In this document: one piece after another, positions 1-11,300 of the stretch
Numbering within the stretch: the first letter of the stretch is position 1
Layout: every line of letters begins with the position of its first letter
Assembly: GCA_027604685.1 (NCBI GenBank)
Contig: JADHYX010000015.1
Span: 57,746 to 121,745, forward strand
Direction of reading: 5' to 3'
From: Lobulomyces angularis
Taxonomy: Eukaryota; Chytridiomycota; Chytridiomycetes; Lobulomycetales; Lobulomycetaceae
DNA length: 64,000 bases
Translations under genes and position numbers: made by a program
Notes under the pieces: model-generated
The model's input: only the letters and a program-made list of their open reading frames with translations
Told to the model about the DNA's origin: nothing
Databases searched by the model: none

Positions 1-1633
1 AACGCCACAATTATGAGCTAAATCTTCAATGTTTTCGTTATGATTTTCATCATTAATAACTGAACTAAGATCACTTTTATATCTTTCTAAAATTAATATT
101 TTTAGTAATCTTTAATTATACTTTGGCCGGCCGAATCCTCTATAACCGTTATTGCCACTAGCGGTACGAAATTTGCGAAGTTTCAATGCCCTAAAGTTTC
201 CAGTATCTTTGAATTGAAAAAAAAAAAAATTTAATTCAAGAAAAAAAAAAAAAGAATACTTTTTTTTTTTTTTTCTACAAATTCTGTTGCAGCAGCATCA
301 TTATGTAGTTTACTTTTTTTTGTTTTGATCGTATTATTACATTTCTTTGATTTATCATAAGACATGTCGTGTTCCATAGGTAATTCTCCCACATCCAACG
401 ATTTCTTTCTTACTGAAGATTTTGAATCTCGCCTTTTACAGTCGCTGCTTGTTTTAGCTGATTTACATACTCTTTCGTCAGAGGAAGACTAAAATAAAAA
501 ATTACATTTCTTTAACAGCAAACTCTTACACTAGAAGCTTCAACCAATGCCAAATTTCTTTTTTTAGTATGCTTTTTGGTATAATCGACTTCAGCTGAAG
601 CTGATTCCTTAACATCGACCACAATTTTTGGAGTCCTTTTTTGTTTTTTTATAATTTCAACTCCTTCAAATAATTTTGCTTCCTCTTCATCAGTAATGTT
701 TGCAGGCTCAGGGTTGCAGTTAAAAAAGCAGTTTTTATCTTCATTCCAATTAACTTCTTTCGCTATAATTTTGGTAACCATATTTTTTTTTTTATTATAC
801 TCTCCTGGACCGCGCAAAAAAAAATCTTCAGCTGTACATAAACTTTTTACGGAAACTTCTTTAGTAAAATAAGAATCCTCATTTGCTACAAGATTAATTG
901 TTTCTGTATGAATAAGCTTTTTTATTTCCTTAAGAGGTGATTTTATCGGATTTGAATCTTCGATGCAATTTAATGGCGGATTTTCTCCAAGTACGCATTC
1001 TGCATTAATTAAGGTATTCTCAGTTCTCTTAATTTCGTTTCCATTGAAGGCATTTCCAAAATTTTTTTCCAGTGTCCCTGTTATACTTTTTAAAGATTGA
1101 CCTTTTATCAGGCTCAAATTGAATTTTGAAATTTTTGTTGTATCAAGTTTAGCTAAATAACTAAAGCTATTCTGATTGATAGCTTTTGAGGGCTCTTCAC
1201 TCAAATTTTCTTTTTGAATTCCCTCAAAAATATGGGAAATTCTTTTTTTTGGTTTTATTGGGGTACTTTCAATGACAATATTCACATCTTCACAACTAGA
1301 ATTTTTCAGAGCGATTGCCTTTGGAGCAAAAAAACCTTGTTTCATCACACTCTCACACAACTTGTGAACCAACTCAATATTTTCAGCTTCATTAATTATA
1401 CAACTCTTTTTTTTTAGTTTGGAGTACTTTTTATACAATTGTTCTTGACATTGTGTTGGTATTTAATAAAAAATTTTGTAAAACTTAGAATTGTGTTAAA
1501 TTCCATCAAAATTACCTATCGCCCCACCAATATTTTTTATATCATCTAATTTAGGTTTTGTTCCGTTTTTTTCTCTAAATTCATTCTCAAATTTAATTAA
1601 AGTCAACTTGATCTTTGATAGTGTATTATTCAT
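1..1633 (-). CDS. SLD2/RECQL4: DRC1/Sld2-domain replication initiation protein (Sld2 or RECQL4 N-terminal half), probably partial at left edge
   Basis: The first exon (ATG at 1633) joined over an intron at 1515-1444 reads MNNTLSKIKLTLIKFENEF, then EKNGTKPKLDDIKN, then EQLYKKYSKLKKKS. This is the DRC1/Sld2 signature (a W/F-E-xxF helix, GxKP, DI, then YKxYxKLK). The long middle is disordered, basic and rich in CDK-type sites (STPIKPK, KSPLKEIKK, RTPK), as in Sld2. A second conserved box near 210-121 reads NFRALKLRKF then RGFGRPK, like the Sld2/RECQL4 C-terminal box. Sld2 bridges Dpb11/TopBP1 and the origin during CDK-triggered replication initiation; in animals and plants the same domain is fused to a RecQ helicase. 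An in-frame stop sits at 112-114. A short intron starting GTATAATT at 121 would skip it and open about 27 more acidic codons to the window edge, so a helicase part may lie outside. An intron with TTTTAG removes the in-frame stop near 512. Confidence 0.72.
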
Positions 1634-1700
1634 AATTATCCGAAAAACCCTTGTTTCAACTCATATTTTATAACAGAAAGATTTGGAATACTACATTAAT
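1634..1700. promoter_or_regulatory. Compact divergent promoter between Sld2-like and BUB1
   Basis: Only 67 bases separate the ATG of the minus-strand Sld2-like gene from the ATG of the plus-strand BUB1 gene, so the two cell-cycle genes must share a bidirectional promoter or overlap in their leaders. No recognisable MCB/SCB-type element was seen by eye. Confidence 0.5.
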
Positions 1701-4700
1701 ATGGAAATAGAATTTAACGATATTGAAAGAGATAAAGTAAGGTTTTTTCTTTCTTATTTTAATTCCAGAAGAATTAAGCACACGACTTTCTAAAAATAAA
1801 CTGCTCATCACATTTTTTTAGGAAAATATTGTTTCTCTTAAACATGGTAGAAAAGCTTCATCTTTAGTTGAAGCTTTAAATTTAACTACAACCGACAAAA
1901 ATAAAATTATTCAAGATTTTGAGCGACGAATACAAAAACAAGAAGAAAATGAACTTGAGACACAAGATGAATTAGATATCTATCTGAAGTATATTAACTG
2001 GATTCAGCAAAATTTTCCTGCTGGACACAAAGATTTAAATGAGTTACGGTTTAAAACTTGCCGAAAATTTAAAGCTAACAGCAAATACAAAAATGACTTA
2101 AGGTTTTTTATTATTTTTATAAAATTTATTCAAATTTTCAATGAATTTTTATTTTTTTTTTTTAGATTCCTAGAACTTTGGATAAGCGTTGCAAGAGACG
2201 CCAAAGAACCCATTGAGGTTTTTAAATACCTTAGCATCAATGAAATTGGCATCACCTTTTCGTTGTTTTATATTGAGTACGCATCAGCCATGAAGTTTAT
2301 GGGAAAGTGAGACCTTTTATTGAAGTTTGCTTTTAATGTCTTTGGTTTTTTTTTTTGTGCAGATATAAGCAAGCCGATCAAATATTTCAGCTTGGTATTA
2401 ATAGAAAGGCTTTACCTGAATCTGAGTTATTACGAAACTATATACAGTTTCAAAAAGATCTAATTTCTTTTACTGCAGAAACTGATTTAACCATAAATAA
2501 TAATCCAAAACCTGCTAAAACTATTTTAAGAACCATATTTACTGCTGAAAATAATGATAATGTGTTTGAAGTACCTATGTATCAACCACAATCTGGAGAT
2601 CAACTTAAAGTTCGCCCTGATTCTTCTGATGAATTAAACGAAGATGAAAATGTACTACCTACTGCTGTTACAGCAAACGCCTGGGCAGATTTTGGTACAG
2701 AGGTAACAACAAATTTCCTAATTTTGCGCTACTAAATATATCATCCGAACATTAAACATCGGATACATCAATATAGTTTACAAGAAATAAAGAAAACAAG
2801 TTAAAACCTACCTCTTGGGTGGGGAAAACTATCCCACAAAAAAAAGTTAAAGATAAACTTCAATATGAAAAATTTACAGTATTTAGAGATGAAGATGCAG
2901 TAAATAATTCCTACTTTTATTCATTTTTATTGGTTTTTTTTTTAAAGGATGCTGTTGTAAAGAAGAAAAATTCAAATATTAGTGCCACCTTTGGTGATAA
3001 TTTTGAGAAAAACATTCAAAAACGAGAAAAAGGACCAAAAAAAACTGTTCCTTCAATAACTGAACTTCGCTTTAGCGAAAATAAATTAATGATTGATGGT
3101 GAGGAATACTGCTTTGAAGAATACAAGTTGAAATCCTATTCATTTGTTCCAAGCCCTAAAAAGAATAGTTCTGTAGAATTAGGTGATGCAACTAAGCAGC
3201 GCATATCAAAGTTTGAAAACAAACTTTACACGTCAGATATATCCCACTCAAATCTGACGGAAGATGCAACATTAACTACTCAAAAAAAAAAATTTTGTTT
3301 GTCTCCTACGATAAATACAAAAGAAGCCATGCTTGATGTTTTTCAAATGTTCAATCAACCTTTGAGTGATGACACTGTATTTGGTTTGCAAACCCAGGAC
3401 GAAGAAGAAGAAACTATTTCTGCCTTTGTTTATAAACCTGAAGCAGTTCAGTCATTTGGAGTTTTTCAAGATACAGAAGAAGTGAAGGATGACGATCAGG
3501 CAATAAAAGATTTTGTTATGAAAAATTGTGGCTCAGATGATGTAATTAACCATAAATCGAAAGTAGAAAATGAGCCACTGGATACACATTTTAACCGATC
3601 AAATACTTTTCCAGATGAAAATGAACGCGATGTTAATTTAAATAAAAACAAAGCTAATTCTAGGTTTCTTAATATTAACATTATGAAAAAAATAATTATT
3701 TAATGTACAGTGATGAATCATTCAATGAAGACAGCATAAAGCTTTATGAATTAAAATCGAATTTAAATGCATTAAATATCACGGACCATTTAGAAACGCA
3801 CGATCTTGAGGAGGAGGGTGATTTGGTAAATTATTTTACTCCAAAATTTGATAAAATTGCTAAGAAAAAAAATGCTTTCAAAAACTTTGATCTGATGACT
3901 CCAATTACTGAGGTAAAATAATTACGTTATGTATTTTTTCATTTTTTTTCAATTAAGGTTAATAGTTTCAGAGAAAATAGCATTTATACAACGTCATTAG
4001 GTAATTTCTCATTCACTGGGAACTTTGATCATACGATTAACAGTAATGCAACGATGAGCACCATTTTAAGTGGTAGTAACCAAAGCTCCAATAGCATATC
4101 TGTGGATTTTAATTTGTCTCCAAGGAAAAAATCCAGTAAAGATTCCCTAATGCAGAATGAGAATGAACTGTTATTGAAAAATAATGATATCATGCACCAA
4201 GATGAACTTTATACTTATTCGAAAATTGCTGATGCTGAAAAAGGCACTGAAAAATCGTTGGTGGAAGACACTAAGCCGAATAGAATGGATTTTGGTGATA
4301 AGTTAGATGAGGAAACCATAATGGAGAGTAGGTCCAAATCAAATGATGTTGGAAGTGAGTTAGAGGTGGACTATGAATTTCCTTTTATTTTAAACGACAT
4401 TTCCAACCCTGTTAATCCTTATGACCAAGTGCTAATTAATAAAATATTGTATTTTGCAGCCCAATATTTTGAACAGCCTGATGGCTTAGTATTATTGCAG
4501 AAAACAAGATTTTCTGTAGGTGAAATATTTAAAACAGCCCTGATTAACCAAGAAAAATCGAAAAAATTAAAATCTGGGAAAAACTACATTGGTGAGGATT
4601 TGATTTTCCATTTTCCTGAAGAGGAAGATATTAGCTACAAATTCCAAAAAAAACTTGGTGAAGGTAATTATATCATTTTCTCGAAATTTTTTACCTTGTT

Positions 4701-6017
4701 AGGTGGATACGCATCTGTATTTTTAGTGGAGGTGTTAAATAACTCCGACGAAGAACCGTATTTTTCACAAAACTTTATAAAGAAAAATGAACTGGTGGCA
4801 ATGAAAATTCAATCTCCTTCGGCCCCATGGTAAATTAAAACAGCTATTTTATTCTAGTAATTAAGAACTAATTTTATAAAATTAAAGGGAATATTACATT
4901 TTATCTCAACTTCAAAATAGATTATCTGAATTAACTTTAAAATCTATAATTAATCCCCTATCATGTCATGTATTTCAGCAAGAATCAGTCTTGACGTTAA
5001 GTTATGGTAAATTTGGATCAATTTTAGACTGTATCAATAAAGCACATAAGAATGGCTTCGGATCTGGTGGTACTACATCCTCTCTGTCTAGTAGTTTGGA
5101 TGAAGTACTAGTTGCATTTTTCACTGTGGAGATGCTGAATGTTTTAGAGAAAGTTCATGCTTGTGGAATTATTCATGGTTTGATCTTCAATTTTTTTTTT
5201 TTATTGAATTACATGCCAAATGAAAAGGAGACGTAAAGGCCGACAACTTTTTAGTTAGATTAGATATTGATGAAGAGGAAATCTGGGATTCCCCTTATCA
5301 AAAAGGAGGAGGTGAATCCGAAGATGCTGACGGTTGGGAAAATGTAACATTTTTGGCTATAAAAATTTATGAAAAATTTAATTTTTTTTTCAAGGTTGGA
5401 ATTGAACTAATAGATTGGGGAAACTCGATTGATTTGAGAGTTTTTCCGGAAAGTCAAAAGTTCATAAAAGGCGCTATTAAAAAAGCGGATCCATCAATTG
5501 ACCCATGGGAAATAAGAAATAGCAAAGAGTTTACCTATGAGATCGATTGGTATGGATGTGCCTCAGTAATTCATGTGATGTTGTTCGGTATTAAAGATAT
5601 TCAATATTGCTAACAAAATTAGGGAAGTATATGACTATTTTAGAGGAGGAGGCAGATCTAAGTTACTACCTAACATACGCCAGCAAATTTAAGGTGGCAA
5701 ATATACATATCAACAAAATTGCAGATCTGATGATAACAAAACCTCATCTAAAGTTAAGCAATAACTTAAAAAGGTATTGGAATATGGAATTATGGCAACG
5801 CACATTTGAGATATTGCTAAATTCAAGTGTCTACAATGAAATATTATTGAACTGTCAAGAAAATGGGGATATATGTGGACTACCAGAATTCCCTTTAATT
5901 GAGGAGATTAAAAATTTAAAATTGGATTTAGAAAAATTTATAATAAATGCGACGAAAAGCTCTGGAAAAAGCTTAAGAACTTTATTAAAAAAAATTAAAA
6001 GTGCCCAACTGGATTGA
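1701..6017 (+). CDS. BUB1: BUB1/MadBub spindle-assembly checkpoint kinase
   Basis: The N-terminal Mad3/BUB1 region lies in exons up to about 2.5 kb (LDIYLKYINWIQQNFPAG, FLELWISVARDAKEP, YKQADQIFQLGINRKA). After an intron at 2703-2776 comes a canonical KEN box, RNKENKLKPTSW. A GLEBS-like Bub3-binding motif (GEEYCFEEYKLKSY) lies near 3.1 kb, then the conserved SPTINTKEAMLDVFQMFNQP and an ABBA-like FGVFQD near 3.46 kb. The C-terminal third is a kinase: glycine loop LGEGGYASVFLVE (spliced), VAMK lysine, PWEYYILSQL, catalytic HGDVKADNF created by splicing out a GTTTGA intron, and a metal-binding triad written DWG instead of DFG, then NSIDLRVFPESQKF and IDWYGCASVIHVMLFG. Length about 1150 aa. The protein would act at kinetochores to inhibit APC/C and recruit shugoshin. 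Having KEN plus an intact-looking kinase marks an undivided MadBub rather than a specialised Mad3 or Bub1. Start chosen as the first ATG, followed directly by a GTAAGG intron. Confidence 0.9.
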
Positions 6018-6255
6018 AAAAGTATTTTTTAAACACTGTTAAGAATTTTATTACCTTTACCCAATTTAAGATAAAATTTTACTATAAACAAATTCAAGTT
6101 TCATTTATCATTTTAGCACAATTGCTATTAAAAATAAGTCTGGATTCGTAATATGTATCCTGAATCATTTAAAAATACTAAAAGCCAATTTTTTTTTTAA
6201 AATTCAATTTTCAGTGAATAAAAAAAGAAAATAAAATAAAAAGTAATTTTTTTAG

Positions 6256-7396
6256 CTACAATTTTTTTAAAAAATTTTTGAACTTATTTTTTAAATTAAT
6301 TTTTTCTTCTCCATATCCTAAAAAAAAATAAATAAAACATTTATCAAAGCTAATACGGAATCCTACCTTTTGTGAACCGTTCCAATAGTATATCATTTGC
6401 GCTACCAATACACCATTAAAGAATGTGGCTATTAAGAACCCAGTCAAAATTGCTAGAATTGAAAATTATAAATAAAATATTTTAAGGAAACTACCTATAT
6501 CTTCAACTTCTTGTATGGTGGTAAATACCCTCGCCATCGATCCAACAAACTGAAGAAATACTGTAATAGCAGATAACTGACCCGTAGATTTATTAATCTA
6601 TAATAATAAAAAAAAAATTATATTTAACGAGACAAAATGAAATTTTATATAAATACCCAGTTATTATAGGTTTGGGGCAGCTTTGAAGCAGTACCGAGAA
6701 ATACGGTAAACCACTGCAATTGAACTAGTAACGCTTCAGATACAAGAGATTCGTCAAACAGAGCCTAAAATTAAAATAAAAATAAATAAATTAGGTTAAA
6801 TATATGTATACATAGTTAAAGAGGGAAAAACTGGCGAATAAAATAATGAGGCCTATGAAATTTCTTTTGTAAAACAATAGCAACAATAAAATAAAAAAGT
6901 TTTGAAGATTAATTAAGATTGACTCTCCATAGGTGGATAAAGGCAACTGAAATCTCCAGTTATAACAAACTGCGATGGTGTAAGAAACCTTTTTCATAGT
7001 AAAAAAATCAAATTAATATTTTTTTTTGCATTAAATTACCGTTTCTAGAAAATAACTCGTAAAGGAAATACCCTTAGCATTCTTTTTAGATACAATTTTT
7101 AATATCTGGGGAACTTTTAGTATAGAACTTCCCAGTACAATTCCTATTCCTAATCCCTTACTGATAACTAGCTTGACGCAAGGAGTGTCACTTAACTTAA
7201 AATTAAGCAACGAGTCTGAGCATCTTACAAAAAAATAAAAATAAAAATGTTAGACTTTGCTTTGCAAAAATTTTCTAATGTGTAAAAATAAATACTTTTC
7301 TCCTATGAGAGGTGATAACAAATTATCTAAAATCAAAATTCTCTAATTAACCTTTTATCTATAGAGGAATTATTGTTTACCTTTAAGTAAATCCAT
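6256..7396 (-). CDS. MPDU1: MPDU1-like mannose-P-dolichol utilization protein (PQ-loop membrane protein)
   Basis: Spliced exons read [17 protein letters not shown], then [112 protein letters not shown] and [20 protein letters not shown]. These match the MPDU1/Lec35 family along its length: the PLIGEKC start, the two PQ-loop repeats ([15 protein letters not shown]...NKSTGQLS) and the closing FxxNxVLxxQMxYYW helix. The family is an ER multispanning protein needed for use of dolichol-phosphate-mannose and -glucose in N-glycan and GPI synthesis. About 240 aa, at least six introns. The C-terminus depends on whether a final 49-base GTAGGA...TTTTAG intron is removed: spliced it ends in a short lysine-rich tail about 35 bases upstream of the listed end; unspliced it ends at 6256. 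Confidence 0.88.
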
Positions 7397-8348
7397 CAAA
7401 AAATTTTATAATTTATTTAAATTTTTTTTTTTTTTTTAAAGTTTGAAATTTCAATTGCTTAAAATGAAGTAAAAGCATAACTGTTTAAAATACCATTAAA
7501 AAATTAAAGTAAAATATTAGAATTTTCCAAAGAACGATGTATTTTTAATAAAAGATCAGATAATAAAAAACTTGATTTTTGCCAACTTCCTAAATATATG
7601 AAGTAATGAAAATAATAAGAAAAAAAATTGATAATTAAAAATGTGTAATAAAAGATAACCATGAAAAATTGCTGCGTTACAGTTAGAAAAAATATAGCAG
7701 TCTTTACTTCTTCTATCTGTTTCAATTAGAAAAGTTAATTTAGTCAATTTTGTTTAAAAGTTAGGACAATTAGTAGACTAAGATTAAAATATGAAGATGC
7801 TATTTGGCTTTGTTTGATATGTTTGCGTTATCAAAAGTTAGTCATTGTTACTGGAATTTCCTCAAATTAAATAATATAATACTTTTTTAGATGATCGAGT
7901 ATTAAGTTTCGAACTGAACCGTTAATAAGGAATAAATTTCACTGCTTGTTACCGCACGGAGAAATTCACCTGAATGTTGTAAACATAAATAACGTTAAGT
8001 TTGAATAAAAACTTGTTTAAGAATGTTTTTTTCATTTCCATTCTTGCAAAGTAATAAACATTGCTTAAAATTACTACAACATTGAACTATTGGAACGTTA
8101 CTATTATTCAAAAATAATCTATGGTTAATTGAATTTTTAATTAATTTAAAAGAATTTTCATCATCATCATCATCATCTGGTCCATTTTTTAAAAAAATTC
8201 AAAACATATTTTATTTAAAAATTGATTAAAGAAAAAATACTATTTTTAATTTTTTTTCCACCTTACAATGGTATAAGGATAAAGGTGAAGGCTGAAATGA
8301 TTGGTTAAAAAATTTTGTTTCATATTAAATTTTATAATAAGGAAATTT
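7397..8348. other. Divergent intergenic region, no gene seen
   Basis: About 950 bases between the ATGs of MPDU1 (minus) and the first WDR97-like gene (plus). It is AT-rich and holds only short stop-ridden reading frames of low-complexity composition; those around 7504-7747 have no family resemblance. A (CAT)6 microsatellite lies at 8159-8176. It presumably holds both promoters. Confidence 0.6.
8159..8176. repeat. (CAT)6 trinucleotide microsatellite
   Basis: Six perfect CAT units in the leader region upstream of the first WDR97-like gene. No coding frame uses it. Confidence 0.9.
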
Positions 8349-11300
8349 ATGCTGGAGGAAACATTTAAATCTAACCTAAAAGATTTAAAAAGTTTAGATT
8401 CTACTGAATTTTTGGAGGAAGAGGACGATTCTGGAGATGAAAATAAACAAATTCTCTCTTGGAAGTCAGTAAAGAAAGCGATCTCGTTAAACATACCGAA
8501 ATCCTACATATCTCCTCAGCATCTAAATTATAAACAAGTTCAGCAAAATAACTTGCAAAATCCAGTTAGTTCTACAAAAAACTTACCTAGAGAAAAAAAT
8601 ACTAAAAAAAAGGAAGCAGCACTAAATTCCCAGCAAGTTGCAACTCAACCCATTACAATACCCCATGGCTTTCAATTACAAAAACAAATTACAAAAATAA
8701 GTAATTATCCGTTAAAAAAAGTTATTTTCTGGGATAACTTGGTTGACACATTTTCAGCACTTGATGCTAAAACATGTACAATTATTAGAGGGTCTACAAA
8801 AGTGGCAACTTACTCTACCGCATATCATGATAACAGCAATGAAGAATCGAATAGCTGCGCTGGGCTAATTGCTTGGGTTTTTGTGCCTAAATGGAGAGCT
8901 CTAATTATTGCTACTACACATTTGGAATTGAAAATTTTGGATAGTAACATGGAAACAAAATCTTCAACATCCAGTTCAAAACCAGTACTAAGGTTTCATT
9001 TATTTTCATAATTTTCTTAATATGCTCTATGTTAGTTTAGAGTTTGTCAATAGTTGCGAAGAACTGATAGTTGGATGTGTAAATAGCATAAGGGTAAATT
9101 TTACTTATAAAATCTGCTGCCTATATAACTATATTGTTATTAGATATACACATTCAAGAAGATAGCTCTGCGGTAAGATAACCAAAAATAAATTAGAAAA
9201 GTTTTAAACATTTTTTAGAGGTAGGTTTATCCAAGTTTTTACAGGTACAAGGATAGTAATAAATGATTTTTCTGGGGAAGAATGGGTATCCTTCATTGAT
9301 GAATTTAATTTTTTTAACTTTAAAGATTACCAAAACTTTATTGCATGAATCGACTGGACGTTTATATGCATCTTGTGAGAACCATGTTTACGTAATATCT
9401 CTTTTTCTTTAAAGTAAACTAAAAAATGATAATTAAAATAGATATACGATTATGAGAATGGTGAAAGGTTGAGCAGCATGAAAAATATCCATGTACTTTC
9501 AATAACTAGTTTGCTATATTGTGAAGGAGCGCAATATCTCATAACTGGTTCGAAGGACGGAACAGGTGATTCCAAGCTTGAAAAAAAGTCATCCTCAATA
9601 TCAATTTTTCTTTATTTTTCAATTAGTAAAAGTTTGGAATAATAGCGGATATTTAATGCATACCTTAAAATCTCATTCCAACGCTGTAACTTCACTTTTG
9701 AATCAGCCGAACTTAAACACAACTTTAAATCAAATTTTTATTCTTTCTGCATCGTTAGATGGGTCTATTTGCCTTTGGAACATTGATTTAGGTGTACTTA
9801 TCAATAAGTATGTTTCGAACTATTTTTTATTTTTTTACAAATTTAGACTGGAAACTCAAAATGAATGTGTGGGGATGGAGTTATATAAGAAAGACAGTTT
9901 TTTTTTCTACTCGAAATCTGACATATTTATTTACAATATAACAAGGGCATATCAATCGTACTCAGCCATACGGTGAATATACCCATTTATCGTTTTTTTT
10001 AAATATCTTTTTCAGATCAAACGTAGTACAGATTTCAAGATGCGACAATGGTTTAGTTCCTGCAAGAATATTAGCAGCTGGACTTGATGGATCATTGCGA
10101 CTAATTTCTCCAGTTACTGGATCAGTCTTAATTATAGGATACCCTGTTATTGAAGATGTCGAACCTGTTTCAGCTACATATAATCAAAATACTGGTTTAA
10201 AAAAAGTTAGAAATATATTAATTTTAAATTTAGATATGATTTGGTTGCTGTTAAAAAATGGAGATGTTGCGATATATGACACATCTTCAAATCCAATGAA
10301 TGTGACAGAACAATGGTTTAATGAAAACAGTCCTGGAGAAAAATGCACCCATTTGGTAATGTACGAATTTTCTAATCCAAAATATGTAGAAAGATTCGGG
10401 GAAACTTATCCTTTGTTTGGTGGAACAGAAAGTGGCCAAATTGTATTATTCAGTGATGCTGGAGTGCAGGAAAGACTTGTTCAGGTACAAAATTGGCGGT
10501 TACTCTGTTAATATCCTTTAGGCGCATACGGCCAAAATTACAACCTTAGTAATAAATAGCAGGAGAAATCAGATAATTAGTGGAGGGAGGGACAATTGCA
10601 TAAAAATTTGGTCAATTAAATTTAATGAAAAGTCTTTAGAAAATGATAATTCTGGATATTATGGTTGTCTTTTTCTTTTAGATGTGTTGGTTGTAATTCC
10701 AATAATAGAAACGTCAACTAGAATGGCATTTAATTCGTTGTCAAATGATGCCATGCTTTTGGGAATCGTTACCGAACATTATAAAACCGTAATGATTAGA
10801 ATCAACGGGGACCACACATTTAGTTTGACTATTTAAGCACTTTATTGAACTTTTTTTGTAGAATACTTAGACGACCACGCTAGTGATGAAAACCATGTTA
10901 GAGAAGTTACTGGAATTGCTGGAAATAGCACATTAAATATTTTTGTAACTTCATCTAGTGACGGCACAATAAAGATTTGGGACGGAATTGAAAATAGTTT
11001 AATGCGGTAAAATCATAATCTCATCAGAAATTCTAATTTAATAATTGTTACAGGGAGGTTCAGTTTAATGAAGCACCATCAACAGTAGAATTTGCAAATG
11101 AAAGAGGAGATATTATGATTGGAGTTGGAGATGAGATATGTTTAGTCAGAATACAAGACTATCTGCCATATAATTTGCAGCAATACATTTTAGACCTAAA
11201 TTTCGAAGATGATGAGTTGGAATTTTCTATAATGTTTGATCCAAGTCTTGATTTTTGGAGTTTCTACAGAAAAATCCTTGAAGAGGGGGGGATAGAATTG

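Noticed and set aside
5395..5460. Pseudokinase call for BUB1 because of DWG
   Set aside because: The lysine, HGDxKxDN loop and Asp of the metal site are intact and BUB1 homologues tolerate changes at this position.
7504..7747. Two overlapping minus-strand frames between MPDU1 and the WDR97-like gene
   Set aside because: Phe/Leu/Ile/Tyr-rich, typical of A-rich DNA read backwards; no splice context or family match.
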